Source: SIG714 sp964638675
GTDB lineage: Bacteria > Bacillota > Clostridia > Oscillospirales > CAG-272
Length of the DNA: 64,000 bases
NCBI GenBank assembly: GCA_964638675.1
Contig: CAZXAU010000002.1
Coordinates: 62,001 to 126,000, forward strand
Reading direction: 5' to 3'
Shown one piece after another: positions 27,113 to 36,060 of this stretch (the stretch's first letter is position 1; every line of letters starts with the position of its first letter). The position numbers and the translations under genes are program-made. Under the pieces are notes generated by a model, which made no database searches, was not told the DNA's origin, and was given only the letters and a program-made list of their open reading frames with translations.

Positions 27113-29197
27113 ATGTCAAAAAACATTTTAGATATATTAAAAAAAGTTATTGGGATCTTCGGTCTGATTTCATTCCTTCTCGGCTTTATTTCAATAGTAC
27201 TCCCTGCTCTTTTAGGGGACGGTTATGATCTCACTGTAAAAACGATCTTCACCGCAACGACATACACGGTGGCTTGTTTTATCGCCGCGATCATAATAAT
27301 ACTTGTAACATTGCAAAAAAAAGAAAACAGTATTTCTAATGAACAGGATAAGCAAAATCTTACCGATATATTGGGTGAATTGGATATCCCGATCGCTGTT
27401 TGTAAAAGCGATGAAAGTGTTTTCTGGACAAACAAAGCTTTCAGAGAAGTCTCGGGAATTACATTTGAAGAAGCAAAAAAGATGAATCTGAAATCTTTTA
27501 CACAGCTTGTGTCTGACGCTCTGGTCAACAGAACCGAAGGAATTCCCCATAAACTCGGCGGCAAAGAGCATATAATGAAGGGTTTTTATGTAAACTCGGG
27601 AAAGCGCAATTTGTCAACGCCGGGCGATGATAAGAAAAAACTTGTGCTTGTATGGCAGGATATTTCCGGAATACTGTCTTTGCAGAATAAACTCAGTTCG
27701 GAAAAGACACTGATTGCAAACATACTGATAGATAATATCGATGAGCTTGTCCAATTCACGGGAACCAGTGCACAAAGCATTACAAACTCGGTTGAAAAAA
27801 AGCTTTCCGTATGGGCGTCATCGGTAGGCGGAGTCCTCAAAGAGTATCAGCGTTCAAGATACATCTTTATGTTTGAAAAAAAACATCTCGATACATTTGC
27901 CGAAAACAAATTTGAAATTCTCGAAGAGATCAGAAAGATCAAATTTGGTCAAAGCCGCATACCGGTTACGGTTTCTATGGGAATATCCGATCCGGATGAA
28001 GAAACCCTTGACAAAAAGATGAAAAGTGCCTCTGAGTATCTTGAAGCCGCACTTCAACGCGGTGGAGACCAAGTTGCGGTAAAGATAAACAATGCCGTAA
28101 AATTCTACGGCGGAGTTACAAAATCGGTACAAAGCGTAAACAAAACAAGAGCAAAAATAATGGCATCAAGGGTAATGGCACATATACGAGAGGCCTCCAA
28201 TATTCTTGTCATGGGTCACAAAAACGCCGATTACGATTCATTTGGTGCATGTATAGCGGCGGCGAAGATCGCACGCTGTGTCAACCCGAACACAAGAATT
28301 ATAATCAACGAAAAAGACCCGAATATCCGGAAATGTCTCGCCAAGGCGAAAACGATGCCCGAATATTCCAATATTTTTATTAACAAAGAAGATGCTCACA
28401 ACAGAATCAATTCTGAAACTTTGCTTTTGATAGTCGATGTAAATAACGTCTTCTGCTTTGAATCAAAGGAAGTTTACGAAGATACTAAAAAGGTCATTTT
28501 CATCGACCATCACCGACTTGACAGAAAATTCGAGCCGGGATTTGAACCGCTTCTGTCATTTATAGATACCTCCGTATCATCTACCTGCGAGATCTTTTCG
28601 GAATTTCTTGAAGAGCTTCTCCCCGAAGACGAGCTCACCGACGAAGAAGCCGATATTATATATGCCGGTATCGCACTCGATTCAAAGAAATTCACAGTAA
28701 GTGCAGGACCTAAAACTTTTGCGGCGGCAATGTATCTGCGAAAATGCGGAGCAGATCCTATGAGAGTCAACAAAGATCTCTTTGCAACAGAGGTCAATGA
28801 GCTTGTAATGCTGTCGGGATTCCAGACCGAAATACAGACATATTGTGACATTGTCGTTATATCGCTGAACAGAAGAACTGATCTCACTATTGAAGACGAC
28901 AAATACGCCGCAATGGCGGCTGACAGACTTCTGACACTTGAGGGAGTTCACGCATCATTCACGGTATGTATGATAGATGGAAGAGTCAGAATCAAAGCAC
29001 GTTCGGACGGAAAACTGAATGTTCAATTAATTCTCGAAAAATTAAAAGGCGGAGGACATTTCGATCAGGCAGCAACAGTTCTTTCGGATACAACGCTCGA
29101 AAATGCCTGCATAGCACTTAAAGCAGCGATAGACAGCGAGATAAATCACTTTGATACGGGTTCATCAGGCACCGATACATCCGGCATCACCGATTGA
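27113..29197 (+). CDS. gdpP: cyclic-di-AMP phosphodiesterase GdpP
   Basis: A 694-residue membrane enzyme that hydrolyses cyclic di-AMP and so controls turgor and cell-wall homeostasis. Order of parts: two transmembrane helices (about 10-65), a PAS-like domain (about 85-160), a degenerate GGDEF domain (about 180-310, without a GGDEF sequence), a DHH domain with GHKNADYDSFGA (about 365) and FIDHHRLD (about 462), then a DHHA1 domain with GGGHFDQAA (about 645). All metal-binding residues of the DHH part are present. I use the ATG at 27113, which has AAGGAGGG eight bases or less upstream; the frame is open seven codons further. Length and neighbours are normal for Firmicutes. Confidence 0.95.
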   Translation: MSKNILDILKKVIGIFGLISFLLGFISIVLPALLGDGYDLTVKTIFTATTYTVACFIAAIIIILVTLQKKENSISNEQDKQNLTDILGELDIPIAVCKSDESVFWTNKAFREVSGITFEEAKKMNLKSFTQLVSDALVNRTEGIPHKLGGKEHIMKGFYVNSGKRNLSTPGDDKKKLVLVWQDISGILSLQNKLSSEKTLIANILIDNIDELVQFTGTSAQSITNSVEKKLSVWASSVGGVLKEYQRSRYIFMFEKKHLDTFAENKFEILEEIRKIKFGQSRIPVTVSMGISDPDEETLDKKMKSASEYLEAALQRGGDQVAVKINNAVKFYGGVTKSVQSVNKTRAKIMASRVMAHIREASNILVMGHKNADYDSFGACIAAAKIARCVNPNTRIIINEKDPNIRKCLAKAKTMPEYSNIFINKEDAHNRINSETLLLIVDVNNVFCFESKEVYEDTKKVIFIDHHRLDRKFEPGFEPLLSFIDTSVSSTCEIFSEFLEELLPEDELTDEEADIIYAGIALDSKKFTVSAGPKTFAAAMYLRKCGADPMRVNKDLFATEVNELVMLSGFQTEIQTYCDIVVISLNRRTDLTIEDDKYAAMAADRLLTLEGVHASFTVCMIDGRVRIKARSDGKLNVQLILEKLKGGGHFDQAATVLSDTTLENACIALKAAIDSEINHFDTGSSGTDTSGITD

Positions 29198-29349
29198 ACG
29201 GTATACCTATCAACTATAAATAATTCAGGATATCATTATACTTATTATAAATCGGGCGGCAAGCCGGGAAAGCATAAATGAAAATCTTTCCCCATGCCGA
29301 TTCCGGTTAAATTCACAAAGTACATCCAGAACAAAAAGGAGAAAACACA

Positions 29350-29799
29350 ATGAAAGTTATTTTAATTAAAGATGTAAAATCACAGGGCAAAAAGGGCGAT
29401 CTTATAAACGTCAGCGACGGATACGGCAGAAACTATCTTATTCCGCAAAAGCTCGCCATAGAAGCTGACAATTCAGCAATAAATGATCTGAAAAACAAAC
29501 AGGCAGCAAAGCAATTCAAAATTGATGAACAGAAAAAGGAAGCTCTTGCACTTGCCGAAAAAATTTCCGCAGCTAAAGTGGTAATCTATGCAAGCTCAGG
29601 CAGTGAAGGAAGAATGTACGGTTCTGTTACAAGTGCAGACATAGCCGAGGCTCTTAAAAGTCAGTGCGGAATAGAAATTGACAAAAAGAAGATCGAGCTT
29701 TCTGAAGTTATCAAAACATTCGGAACATACACTGTTAATATCAAGCTCTTCACTGATATCAGTGCAAAAATAAATATTGTCATTGCGCAAAAGCAATAA
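29350..29799 (+). CDS. rplI: 50S ribosomal protein L9
   Basis: A 149-residue ribosomal protein of the large subunit. The N-terminal rRNA-binding domain starts MKVILIKDVKSQGKKGDLIN and has VSDGYGRNYLIPQKLA, which is the family signature. A long connecting helix (about 40-75) and a C-terminal domain with GSEGRMYGSVTSADIAEAL follow. Normal length. The ATG has AAAAGGAG upstream. It follows gdpP after 150 bases that contain only a weak GGGAAAG/CTTTCCC hairpin. Confidence 0.97.
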   Translation: MKVILIKDVKSQGKKGDLINVSDGYGRNYLIPQKLAIEADNSAINDLKNKQAAKQFKIDEQKKEALALAEKISAAKVVIYASSGSEGRMYGSVTSADIAEALKSQCGIEIDKKKIELSEVIKTFGTYTVNIKLFTDISAKINIVIAQKQ

Positions 29800-29831
29800 T
29801 CCGGACAAGCAGGCAGACAGGTATATATATA

Positions 29832-31001
29832 ATGAAGGAAATTATACTTTGCAAATACGGCGAGATCGTCCTCAAGGGACTGAATCGCGGACAGTTTGAA
29901 AGAATTCTGATAAACGATCTTAAAAATAAAATGTCTGAAATTGGGAATTTTGATATCTCGTATGCTCAGAGTACGGCATATATTGCCCCGCTTGACGACG
30001 ATACCGACATTGAAGAAGCACTTGAATGTGCAAAAAAAGTGTTTGGGTTCGTAAGCGTCACAAGGGCGGCAATTGCAAAAAAAGAGCTTGGAGACATATT
30101 GAATGTTGCTAAAGAGTATATCCCACCCCTTTTGTCAGGTGCAAGTTCTTTCCGTGCACAGGCAAAGCGGGCGGATAAAACATTTCCCGTCAAGAGTCCC
30201 GAGCTTGCCGCAGAGCTTGGCGGAGCTATTCTCTCGGTGATGCCGAAAATAAAGGTTGATCTGAATAATCCTGATATTACCGTACAGGTGGAGATCCGTG
30301 AAGACAGTGCATACATACATGCAGGCAGTGAAAAAGGTGCAGGCGGTGTTCCTGCCGGCAGTTCCGGAAAGGCGCTTCTGCTTCTATCGGGAGGAATTGA
30401 CAGTCCTGTTGCCGGATATATGATGGCAAAACGAGGGGCGCATATAGAAGCACTCCATTTTGAATCATTTCCTTATACGAGCGAAAGAGCTGAAGAAAAG
30501 GTTCTCTCGCTCGCCAGAGAAATGACAGATTACTGCGGCAAAATCAAGGTGAATATCGTATCGCTTACAAAGATTCAGGAAAAGCTTGTGAAAAGCTGTG
30601 ATGAGGATTATTTCACACTGCTTCTGCGTCGTTTCATGATGCGCATCGCCGAAAAAATTGCCAAAGAGAATTCGGCATATGCCCTAATCACAGGCGAAAG
30701 TCTCGGACAGGTTGCCAGTCAGACAATGCAGGCACTCAGCGTTACAGATGCGGCAGTTTCTCTGCCTGTTTTCCGTCCGTGCATCGGCATGGACAAAGAG
30801 GAGATAATAACAATTGCACGAAAGATCGGGACTTTTGAAACCTCCATTCTCCCATATGAGGATTGCTGTACCGTTTTCACTCCTAAGCATCCCAAAACAA
30901 GACCCGAGCTTTTAAAGGTTCTCGAACAGGAGAGCAAGCTTGATATCGAATCGCTCGAGAATGAAGCAATGGAAACGCTCCGGATAGTTACAGTCGGCTG
31001 A
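29832..31001 (+). CDS. thiI: tRNA 4-thiouridine synthase ThiI (no rhodanese domain)
   Basis: A 389-residue cytoplasmic enzyme that puts sulfur on uridine 8 of tRNAs. The NFLD and THUMP domains occupy about residues 1-165 (start EIILCKYGEIVLKGLNRGQF). The PP-loop ATPase domain follows with LLLLSGGIDSPVAGYMMAKR (about 183-202). GESLGQVASQT lies in the same domain. The protein stops after this domain, as in most Gram-positive ThiI, so the rhodanese extension used in Escherichia coli is absent. The ribosome binding site is weak (ACAGG), so coupling to rplI, 32 bases upstream, is possible. Confidence 0.94.
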   Translation: MKEIILCKYGEIVLKGLNRGQFERILINDLKNKMSEIGNFDISYAQSTAYIAPLDDDTDIEEALECAKKVFGFVSVTRAAIAKKELGDILNVAKEYIPPLLSGASSFRAQAKRADKTFPVKSPELAAELGGAILSVMPKIKVDLNNPDITVQVEIREDSAYIHAGSEKGAGGVPAGSSGKALLLLSGGIDSPVAGYMMAKRGAHIEALHFESFPYTSERAEEKVLSLAREMTDYCGKIKVNIVSLTKIQEKLVKSCDEDYFTLLLRRFMMRIAEKIAKENSAYALITGESLGQVASQTMQALSVTDAAVSLPVFRPCIGMDKEEIITIARKIGTFETSILPYEDCCTVFTPKHPKTRPELLKVLEQESKLDIESLENEAMETLRIVTVG

Positions 31002-31092
31002 TCGACAACATGATCTCCATGCGTTACGTCTATATCAGGCAGTTACGCACTGTATATTTTATTGAATTATAAAACATTTTACCTATGTTATG

Positions 31093-31121
31093 TTGACAAG
31101 CTGTAAAAAAAGTGCTACAAT
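31093..31121 (+). promoter_or_regulatory. promoter of the envelope-polymer locus
   Basis: Consensus TTGACA, a 17-base spacer and TACAAT, giving a leader of about 155 bases in front of the first phosphatase-superfamily gene. Confidence 0.88.
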
Positions 31122-31196
31122 GTCGTACTGATGTTGTCGGATCCTATCCGACGTCAAAAACAGCTTTCAAATTGCTTATAACAATAATATATAGAT

Positions 31197-31265
31197 TCGA
31201 AAAATCGGATGCGCCCAAAAAGTGACAATCGAAATATGATCATATCAGAAAATCCGATTTTTCGA
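31197..31265 (+). promoter_or_regulatory. long leader hairpin next to the ribosome binding site
   Basis: TCGAAAAATCGGAT (31197-31210) pairs perfectly with ATCCGATTTTTCGA (31252-31265). The 41-base loop contains the palindrome ATATGATCATAT. The stem ends directly before the CCGGAGGAG ribosome binding site. A second hairpin (GTCGGAT/ATCCGAC) lies at about 31136-31152. The arrangement suggests control of translation or message stability; no known riboswitch class is recognised. Confidence 0.6.
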
Positions 31266-31281
31266 CCGGAGGAGAAATATA

Positions 31282-33063
31282 ATGACCGAAAAAAATGAAC
31301 TTTCAAAAGACGGTTCAAGCTCGGATACACTTACGAAAAAGCGCTCTTTTAAAGATCTTTTAAAAGACAAAAGAAGCTATCAAAAACGGCTTAAAATCGC
31401 ATTATTTCCGATACTTGCATTTGTTTTCACACTCTTCTTTTACGGACCGCTCGATATCGCTATATCAAATGCAAGCGAGCTGATATTCGGAATAGGAGAT
31501 GTACTGCTGAACGTAGGTATTTTCAGTTTGTTGCTTGCGGCAGTGCTGATATTTCTGATTCCGCTTGCAAGACGCAGACTTTTCAATTACATTTTGCTCC
31601 TGATATCGGGAACGACGATCGCCATGTATATTCAGTGCTATCTTCTGAATTTCGGCACAATAAAAGAAATCACGGGAGACAAAAACGAAATACCGCCTCA
31701 TATACTTATCATCAATTCACTACTTTGGCTTGCTTTGCTCGTGCTTCCCTTCATACTCTGCAAACTGTCGAAGAGGTGTATTCGACCGATAATAAGATAT
31801 ATACCTGTTCTGCTGATAGTGTTACAGCTTGCAGGATTGACTGTGACGGTTTTTGACAAGCTGCAATCGGAAGGCTTCAACCGTTTTGTATCGATCGATA
31901 AACAAAAATACTATCTCTCAAATAAAGACATCTATAATTATTCAAAAAAAGACAATGTCGTAGTTTTCCTGCTCGACAGATTCGACTATGATTATATTGA
32001 AGCCGTTAAAGAAAAAGATCCTGATTTCTTTGACAAACTTGACGGATTTACATGTTATACAAATGTAACATCCGAGTTTTCAAGAACTCTTCCCGGGGCA
32101 AATCATCTGCTTACCGGAAATGAGGACGGTGCATTTTCCATGCCTGTCAACGAATATCTTGATAAAACATGGACAGCAAACTGCGGAAAGAGTATCATCG
32201 AGGAACTCAGCAAAAACGGATATAAAGTGGATATGTATGCAAACATAAAAGACTTTATGTCTCAGGAAAATCCGCTGATACAAAATATATCCAATGCTGA
32301 TGACAAAGAACTTAAGATCAACCGTTTTCTGCTTATAAACAGAATGGTTTCGTTGTCGGCACACAGATATGCCCCTGCAGCAATAAAAGACCTTTTTCTG
32401 GTTTATTCGGTAAACGATATCATGCTTGACAACGAAAAGTATTCCGAAAACGACAGCGAATTCCGTAAAGGACTGCTTTCCGAACATCTGTCTCTGTCTA
32501 TCGATACTGATGAGAAAAACTTTAAATTCTATCACCTCACAGGTCCTCACGCACCGTACAAGCTTAATCCTGACGGAAGCGAATCGATGATCGCAACCAA
32601 CGTCACCGATCAGACAATGGGCGTTTTCAGTATACTTTATACTATATTCGATGAGATGAAAGCTCTTGGCATATACGACAGCTCAACAATAATCATCACT
32701 GCAGATCACGGAGATGATGTAAGTGCGGAAAAGGAGCTTACAAAAGCAACATGCATCGCATTATTCTGCAAGCCATCCGGTTCATCCGGTGAGAAACTCA
32801 ACTACGATAACAGAGCAGTTTCACAAAAAAACATTCCTCCGATGATTCTGAAAGTGGCAGGCGTTGCTGATTATTCGGATTTCGGAACTCCGTTTGATGA
32901 GCTGACAGATGACAGTAATGCCGTCAGATATCATTACAAAGCCATCGTTGTCGGAACAAGTGAAAAATATGTATGCAAATACGAAATTACAGATGATGCA
33001 AAGGATATTAAAAATTGGAAGTTGGTCGAAAGATTTGATGTCTCCGACAGTTGGAAAAACTGA
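31282..33063 (+). CDS. membrane alkaline-phosphatase-superfamily (sulfatase-like) enzyme, copy 1
   Basis: A 593-residue protein with a charged N-terminal segment, about five membrane helices (about 40-200) and a large extracytoplasmic catalytic domain. The domain has the superfamily elements in order: VVFLLDRFDYDY (metal Asp, about 230), RTLPGANHLLTG (candidate Thr nucleophile, about 269), FYHLTGPHAPY (His, about 420) and IITADHGDDV (Asp-His, about 473). The layout is that of lipoteichoic-acid synthase and phosphoglycerol or phosphoethanolamine transferases, which transfer head groups from lipids to envelope polymers; sulfatase activity is less likely. It lies 56 bases ahead of a paralogue. 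The exact substrate cannot be read from the sequence. Confidence 0.85.
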   Translation: MTEKNELSKDGSSSDTLTKKRSFKDLLKDKRSYQKRLKIALFPILAFVFTLFFYGPLDIAISNASELIFGIGDVLLNVGIFSLLLAAVLIFLIPLARRRLFNYILLLISGTTIAMYIQCYLLNFGTIKEITGDKNEIPPHILIINSLLWLALLVLPFILCKLSKRCIRPIIRYIPVLLIVLQLAGLTVTVFDKLQSEGFNRFVSIDKQKYYLSNKDIYNYSKKDNVVVFLLDRFDYDYIEAVKEKDPDFFDKLDGFTCYTNVTSEFSRTLPGANHLLTGNEDGAFSMPVNEYLDKTWTANCGKSIIEELSKNGYKVDMYANIKDFMSQENPLIQNISNADDKELKINRFLLINRMVSLSAHRYAPAAIKDLFLVYSVNDIMLDNEKYSENDSEFRKGLLSEHLSLSIDTDEKNFKFYHLTGPHAPYKLNPDGSESMIATNVTDQTMGVFSILYTIFDEMKALGIYDSSTIIITADHGDDVSAEKELTKATCIALFCKPSGSSGEKLNYDNRAVSQKNIPPMILKVAGVADYSDFGTPFDELTDDSNAVRYHYKAIVVGTSEKYVCKYEITDDAKDIKNWKLVERFDVSDSWKN

Positions 33064-33119
33064 TTATACCAAACAGCTCTTGCAAAAAAAATTTTGTATG
33101 TTAAAGTAAGGAGAGAAAT

Positions 33120-34892
33120 ATGGACAACAATATCTCAGACAATATTTCGAATAAAGTTGCCGAAAACAGGCCAATGGCGATTCAAAGAAGGACTGTCGGC
33201 GAGTATTTATTCAAGGACAAGAGAAAATACAAAAAGCGGTTACAGCTTGCGGTTTTCCCTTGCACGGCATTTTTCTTCACCTTCTTATTTTTTGGACCGC
33301 TTGAAATTTATCTTACAAATTCAAGTGATCTGAGCTATAATCTCGGCTCTGTTATCCCGGTCTTTATACTTCCTTTCATTTTGTTTTCTGCAGCATCATC
33401 ACTCCTTCTTTCACTGATTAGAGGAAGAACCTTTAATTTTGTCCTCGGGCTTGTCCTGTCTTTTACGGTTGCGGGATATATTCAGTGCAATCTGATGAAT
33501 GGCAGTTTTTCGGACAAAATGACAGGAGATATCCCCGTTTGGAATGAGTTTATTCCAGAAAACATCCTGACACTTGCCATATGGATAGCAATCATTGCCC
33601 TGATCTCATATCTGCTCATAAGATTCAAACGGTATTATTACAGATACATCACTATGTACCTCTCCCTATTTCTGATAGCTATACAGCTCATCGGCGGAGC
33701 GTCCATGCTTTTTGAGTATCAGCCAAACAAGCAGAAAATAGATCTTCTCAAAACAGGAGAATTTGAGTATTCGGCGAAGAAGAACACTATCGTTTTCCTG
33801 CTTGACCGCTTTGATTATGACTATGTTGAAGCTGTGCTTAAAGACGATCCTGATTTTTTTGATGATCTTGACGGTTTCACCTCATATACAAATTGCATTT
33901 CAATATATGCAAGAACAAAACCGGGTGCCAACGGACTTCTTACAGCGGCATCAAACGACATTTATTTAAAGCCCGTCAACAAGTTTTACGACGATTCATG
34001 GACCGAAAAAACCGGAAAAAGCATACTGACCGCCATGAAAGAACAGGGCTACAGTGAGGCAATTTACGGTGAATATTCAGATTATTTTTCAGATAATGCA
34101 AACGCCGTCGCTCTTGACAATACAGCTATAAGATTAAGTGAAAGCATAAGCTCTTCTTTACTTTTCAGCAGATTTGCCAATGCGTCTGCATACAGATATA
34201 TGCCCGGATTTTTAAAACCGTTTTTTTGGTATTCCACCGACGATCTTATAAACGTTGTTGCACTTGGGGATACATACCGTCTGGATGACCCCGAATTCTT
34301 TTATGATCTGAAGAACGGCTTTTTGGTCGAAAACAAGGAACCTACATTCAAGTTTTACCACCTCAACGGTCCCCACGCCCCGTATATTCTTGATGAAAAC
34401 GGGGAAGAGGCGGGCAGCAGAACAAATGTTGTAAAGCAGACAAAGGGTGTATTCGCAATCCTGCGCACACTTTTTGATAAGATGAAGGATGCCGGAATAT
34501 ATGACAGCACCGAAATTATAATCACTGCCGATCACGGTAACGCAGTTGACGATCGCAAACCGCTGACAAAAGCGACATGCATTGCACTCTTCCACAAACC
34601 GGCAGGATCAAGCGGTGCTCTTAAGTATTCGAACGCCCCCGTATCACACGAAAACATTCCGGCAACTATTTTAAAGGGAACCGGATATACAAAATATAAG
34701 GATTTCGGAACCCCGCTTGACGAAACAAGCGAAAGTGATAATACCATAAGGTATTACTACAAAACCGCCTATAAACCCGGCACAAACATCGAAGGCACAG
34801 TTTATAAATACAAGGTAATCGGTGATGCGAAAAGCTTTGATAATTGGAAAATAATCGATGAATATGAGATCACAGCTCCTTTCTATAAATAA
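33120..34892 (+). CDS. membrane alkaline-phosphatase-superfamily (sulfatase-like) enzyme, copy 2
   Basis: A 590-residue tandem paralogue of the preceding protein, aligned along its whole length: five N-terminal membrane helices, then TIVFLLDRFDYDYVEAVL, ARTKPGANGLLTA (candidate Thr nucleophile), FYHLNGPHAPYIL and IITADHGNAV. All predicted metal ligands are kept, so both copies should be active. The divergence between copies is large outside these blocks, especially in the 90 residues after the nucleophile, so they may act on different acceptors or at different steps (for example primer and elongation, as for paired lipoteichoic-acid enzymes; inference). It is followed 19 bases later by the small YIDP protein. 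Confidence 0.85.
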   Translation: MDNNISDNISNKVAENRPMAIQRRTVGEYLFKDKRKYKKRLQLAVFPCTAFFFTFLFFGPLEIYLTNSSDLSYNLGSVIPVFILPFILFSAASSLLLSLIRGRTFNFVLGLVLSFTVAGYIQCNLMNGSFSDKMTGDIPVWNEFIPENILTLAIWIAIIALISYLLIRFKRYYYRYITMYLSLFLIAIQLIGGASMLFEYQPNKQKIDLLKTGEFEYSAKKNTIVFLLDRFDYDYVEAVLKDDPDFFDDLDGFTSYTNCISIYARTKPGANGLLTAASNDIYLKPVNKFYDDSWTEKTGKSILTAMKEQGYSEAIYGEYSDYFSDNANAVALDNTAIRLSESISSSLLFSRFANASAYRYMPGFLKPFFWYSTDDLINVVALGDTYRLDDPEFFYDLKNGFLVENKEPTFKFYHLNGPHAPYILDENGEEAGSRTNVVKQTKGVFAILRTLFDKMKDAGIYDSTEIIITADHGNAVDDRKPLTKATCIALFHKPAGSSGALKYSNAPVSHENIPATILKGTGYTKYKDFGTPLDETSESDNTIRYYYKTAYKPGTNIEGTVYKYKVIGDAKSFDNWKIIDEYEITAPFYK

Positions 34893-34911
34893 AAAATCGG
34901 AGATAAATAAC

Positions 34912-35274
34912 ATGAAAAAAAACAATACATTTTTCTGCTTTCTTATCTTTTTTGCCCTCGGCATGTTACTGTTTTCAACGGTATCACTTGCATATATAGA
35001 CCCTTCTACCACATCAATATTGATACAGATAGGTGCAGGTGTTGCCATAGCACTGGGTGGATATATCAAGATATACTCAAAGCAAATCAAAAAATTGTTT
35101 ACCGGGAAAGGCAGACAGACAGACAAAGTCGCATCGCTTGACAGCGGTGAGGACGGATTCGACGATTCGGAATTTGACATTCCCGAAGGAGTAAGCTATA
35201 TAGCCGAAATACCTGATGAAGAAAAAGAAAGCCGCAAAAGACGGGATGAACCAGATGATTTCGACTATGAATGA
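34912..35274 (+). CDS. small YIDP-motif membrane protein
   Basis: A 120-residue protein with a signal-like first helix (residues about 7-25), then the motif AYIDPSTTSILIQIGAGVAI that runs into a second membrane helix, a basic patch (KIYSKQIKKLF) and an acidic tail ending DDFDYE. A related AYIDPGTGS-LLQ motif occurs in small proteins found beside envelope glycosyl- or phosphotransferase genes; its function is unknown. I use the ATG at 34912 because CGGAG lies eight bases upstream; the frame stays open back into the preceding gene. Its position within the locus suggests a subunit of the same machine (inference). Confidence 0.8.
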   Translation: MKKNNTFFCFLIFFALGMLLFSTVSLAYIDPSTTSILIQIGAGVAIALGGYIKIYSKQIKKLFTGKGRQTDKVASLDSGEDGFDDSEFDIPEGVSYIAEIPDEEKESRKRRDEPDDFDYE

Positions 35275-35295
35275 AGTTTAAGAAGATAAGATACA

Positions 35296-35802
35296 ATGAA
35301 TGATCTTAAACAAAAAAAGGAAAGAAGCTCAAAGCTTAAGAGTGTCGCTCTCATTCTCTCTGCATTGTTTCTGGCATTTGCGGTCTCTATGTTTATAGCA
35401 CGTGTTTCGTATATACAGGGAGATTCAATGGCTCCGACTGTCAAGGATAAAAGTCTTGTGCTTGTTTCAAAAAGAGACTGCTACAATACAGGTGATATAA
35501 TTGTATTCAAAAAAAGCGAAACAGACAGCTTCACAATAGTTAAACGTATAGTCGCAGTTGAAAATGATACCGTGGAGATAAAAAACGGCTCGCTTATAAT
35601 TAACGGGCAAGAAAATGTCTACCTCGGTGATGTCAGAGATTATGAGATTACAACAGTCCCGGGGGAATGCTATTTTGTGTTGGGAGATAACTACCTCAAC
35701 TCAACCGATTCAAGAAGCGACGAGATCGGCTTTGTCAGCAAAAGCAGTGTTATGGGAAAGGTGATCTTCCGCTTTTTTCCCTCACCTTCTGCAGATTTTT
35801 AA
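35296..35802 (+). CDS. lepB: type I signal peptidase
   Basis: A 168-residue membrane-bound serine protease that removes signal peptides outside the membrane. One N-terminal membrane helix (about 14-34) is followed by QGDSMAPT with the catalytic Ser (about 42), then TIVKRIVAVENDTVEI with the catalytic Lys (about 84). The box GECYFVLGDNYLNSTDSR (about 117-134) and GKVIFRFFP complete the S26 family pattern. Size is that of the short Gram-positive enzymes. Its location inside the polymer locus, 21 bases after the YIDP protein, suggests it may serve a special set of substrates, although a housekeeping role cannot be excluded. Confidence 0.94.
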   Translation: MNDLKQKKERSSKLKSVALILSALFLAFAVSMFIARVSYIQGDSMAPTVKDKSLVLVSKRDCYNTGDIIVFKKSETDSFTIVKRIVAVENDTVEIKNGSLIINGQENVYLGDVRDYEITTVPGECYFVLGDNYLNSTDSRSDEIGFVSKSSVMGKVIFRFFPSPSADF

Positions 35803-35867
35803 AAAGGCCGTTTGTAATCAAAGCTTTCGATACCCACAATATTTTTTTAAGCACTACCTGATTTTTT

Positions 35868-36031
35868 CATGTGGACAGGGATTCCGCATGTGAACCGCAG
35901 TTCCGGCGATTACAGTCTCGCCTAATTGCTTCGAAAATACAAAGCCACCTCTTTTAAAAAGTCTTTGAGGGGGCAAATGTGAAGCTTTCTGAAGAAAGCT
36001 TCACATGGAACTTTCTACAGAGAGTTTCCAC
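35868..36031. repeat. intergenic repeat, copy C (two-hairpin unit)
   Basis: Direct repeat of 2041-2214. It shares GACAGGGATTCCGC against GGCAGGGATCCCGC, the block AAAGTCTTTGAGGGGGCAAA, the hairpin GTGAAGCTTT/AAAGCTTCAC and a second hairpin TGGAACTTTC/GAGAGTTTCCA. Several stem changes keep the pairing, as expected for a selected RNA or DNA structure. It fills the 258-base gap between the signal peptidase gene and the YidC fusion. Confidence 0.75.
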
Positions 36032-36060
36032 CAAAAAACAACTTTTCAAGGAGTCATTAT

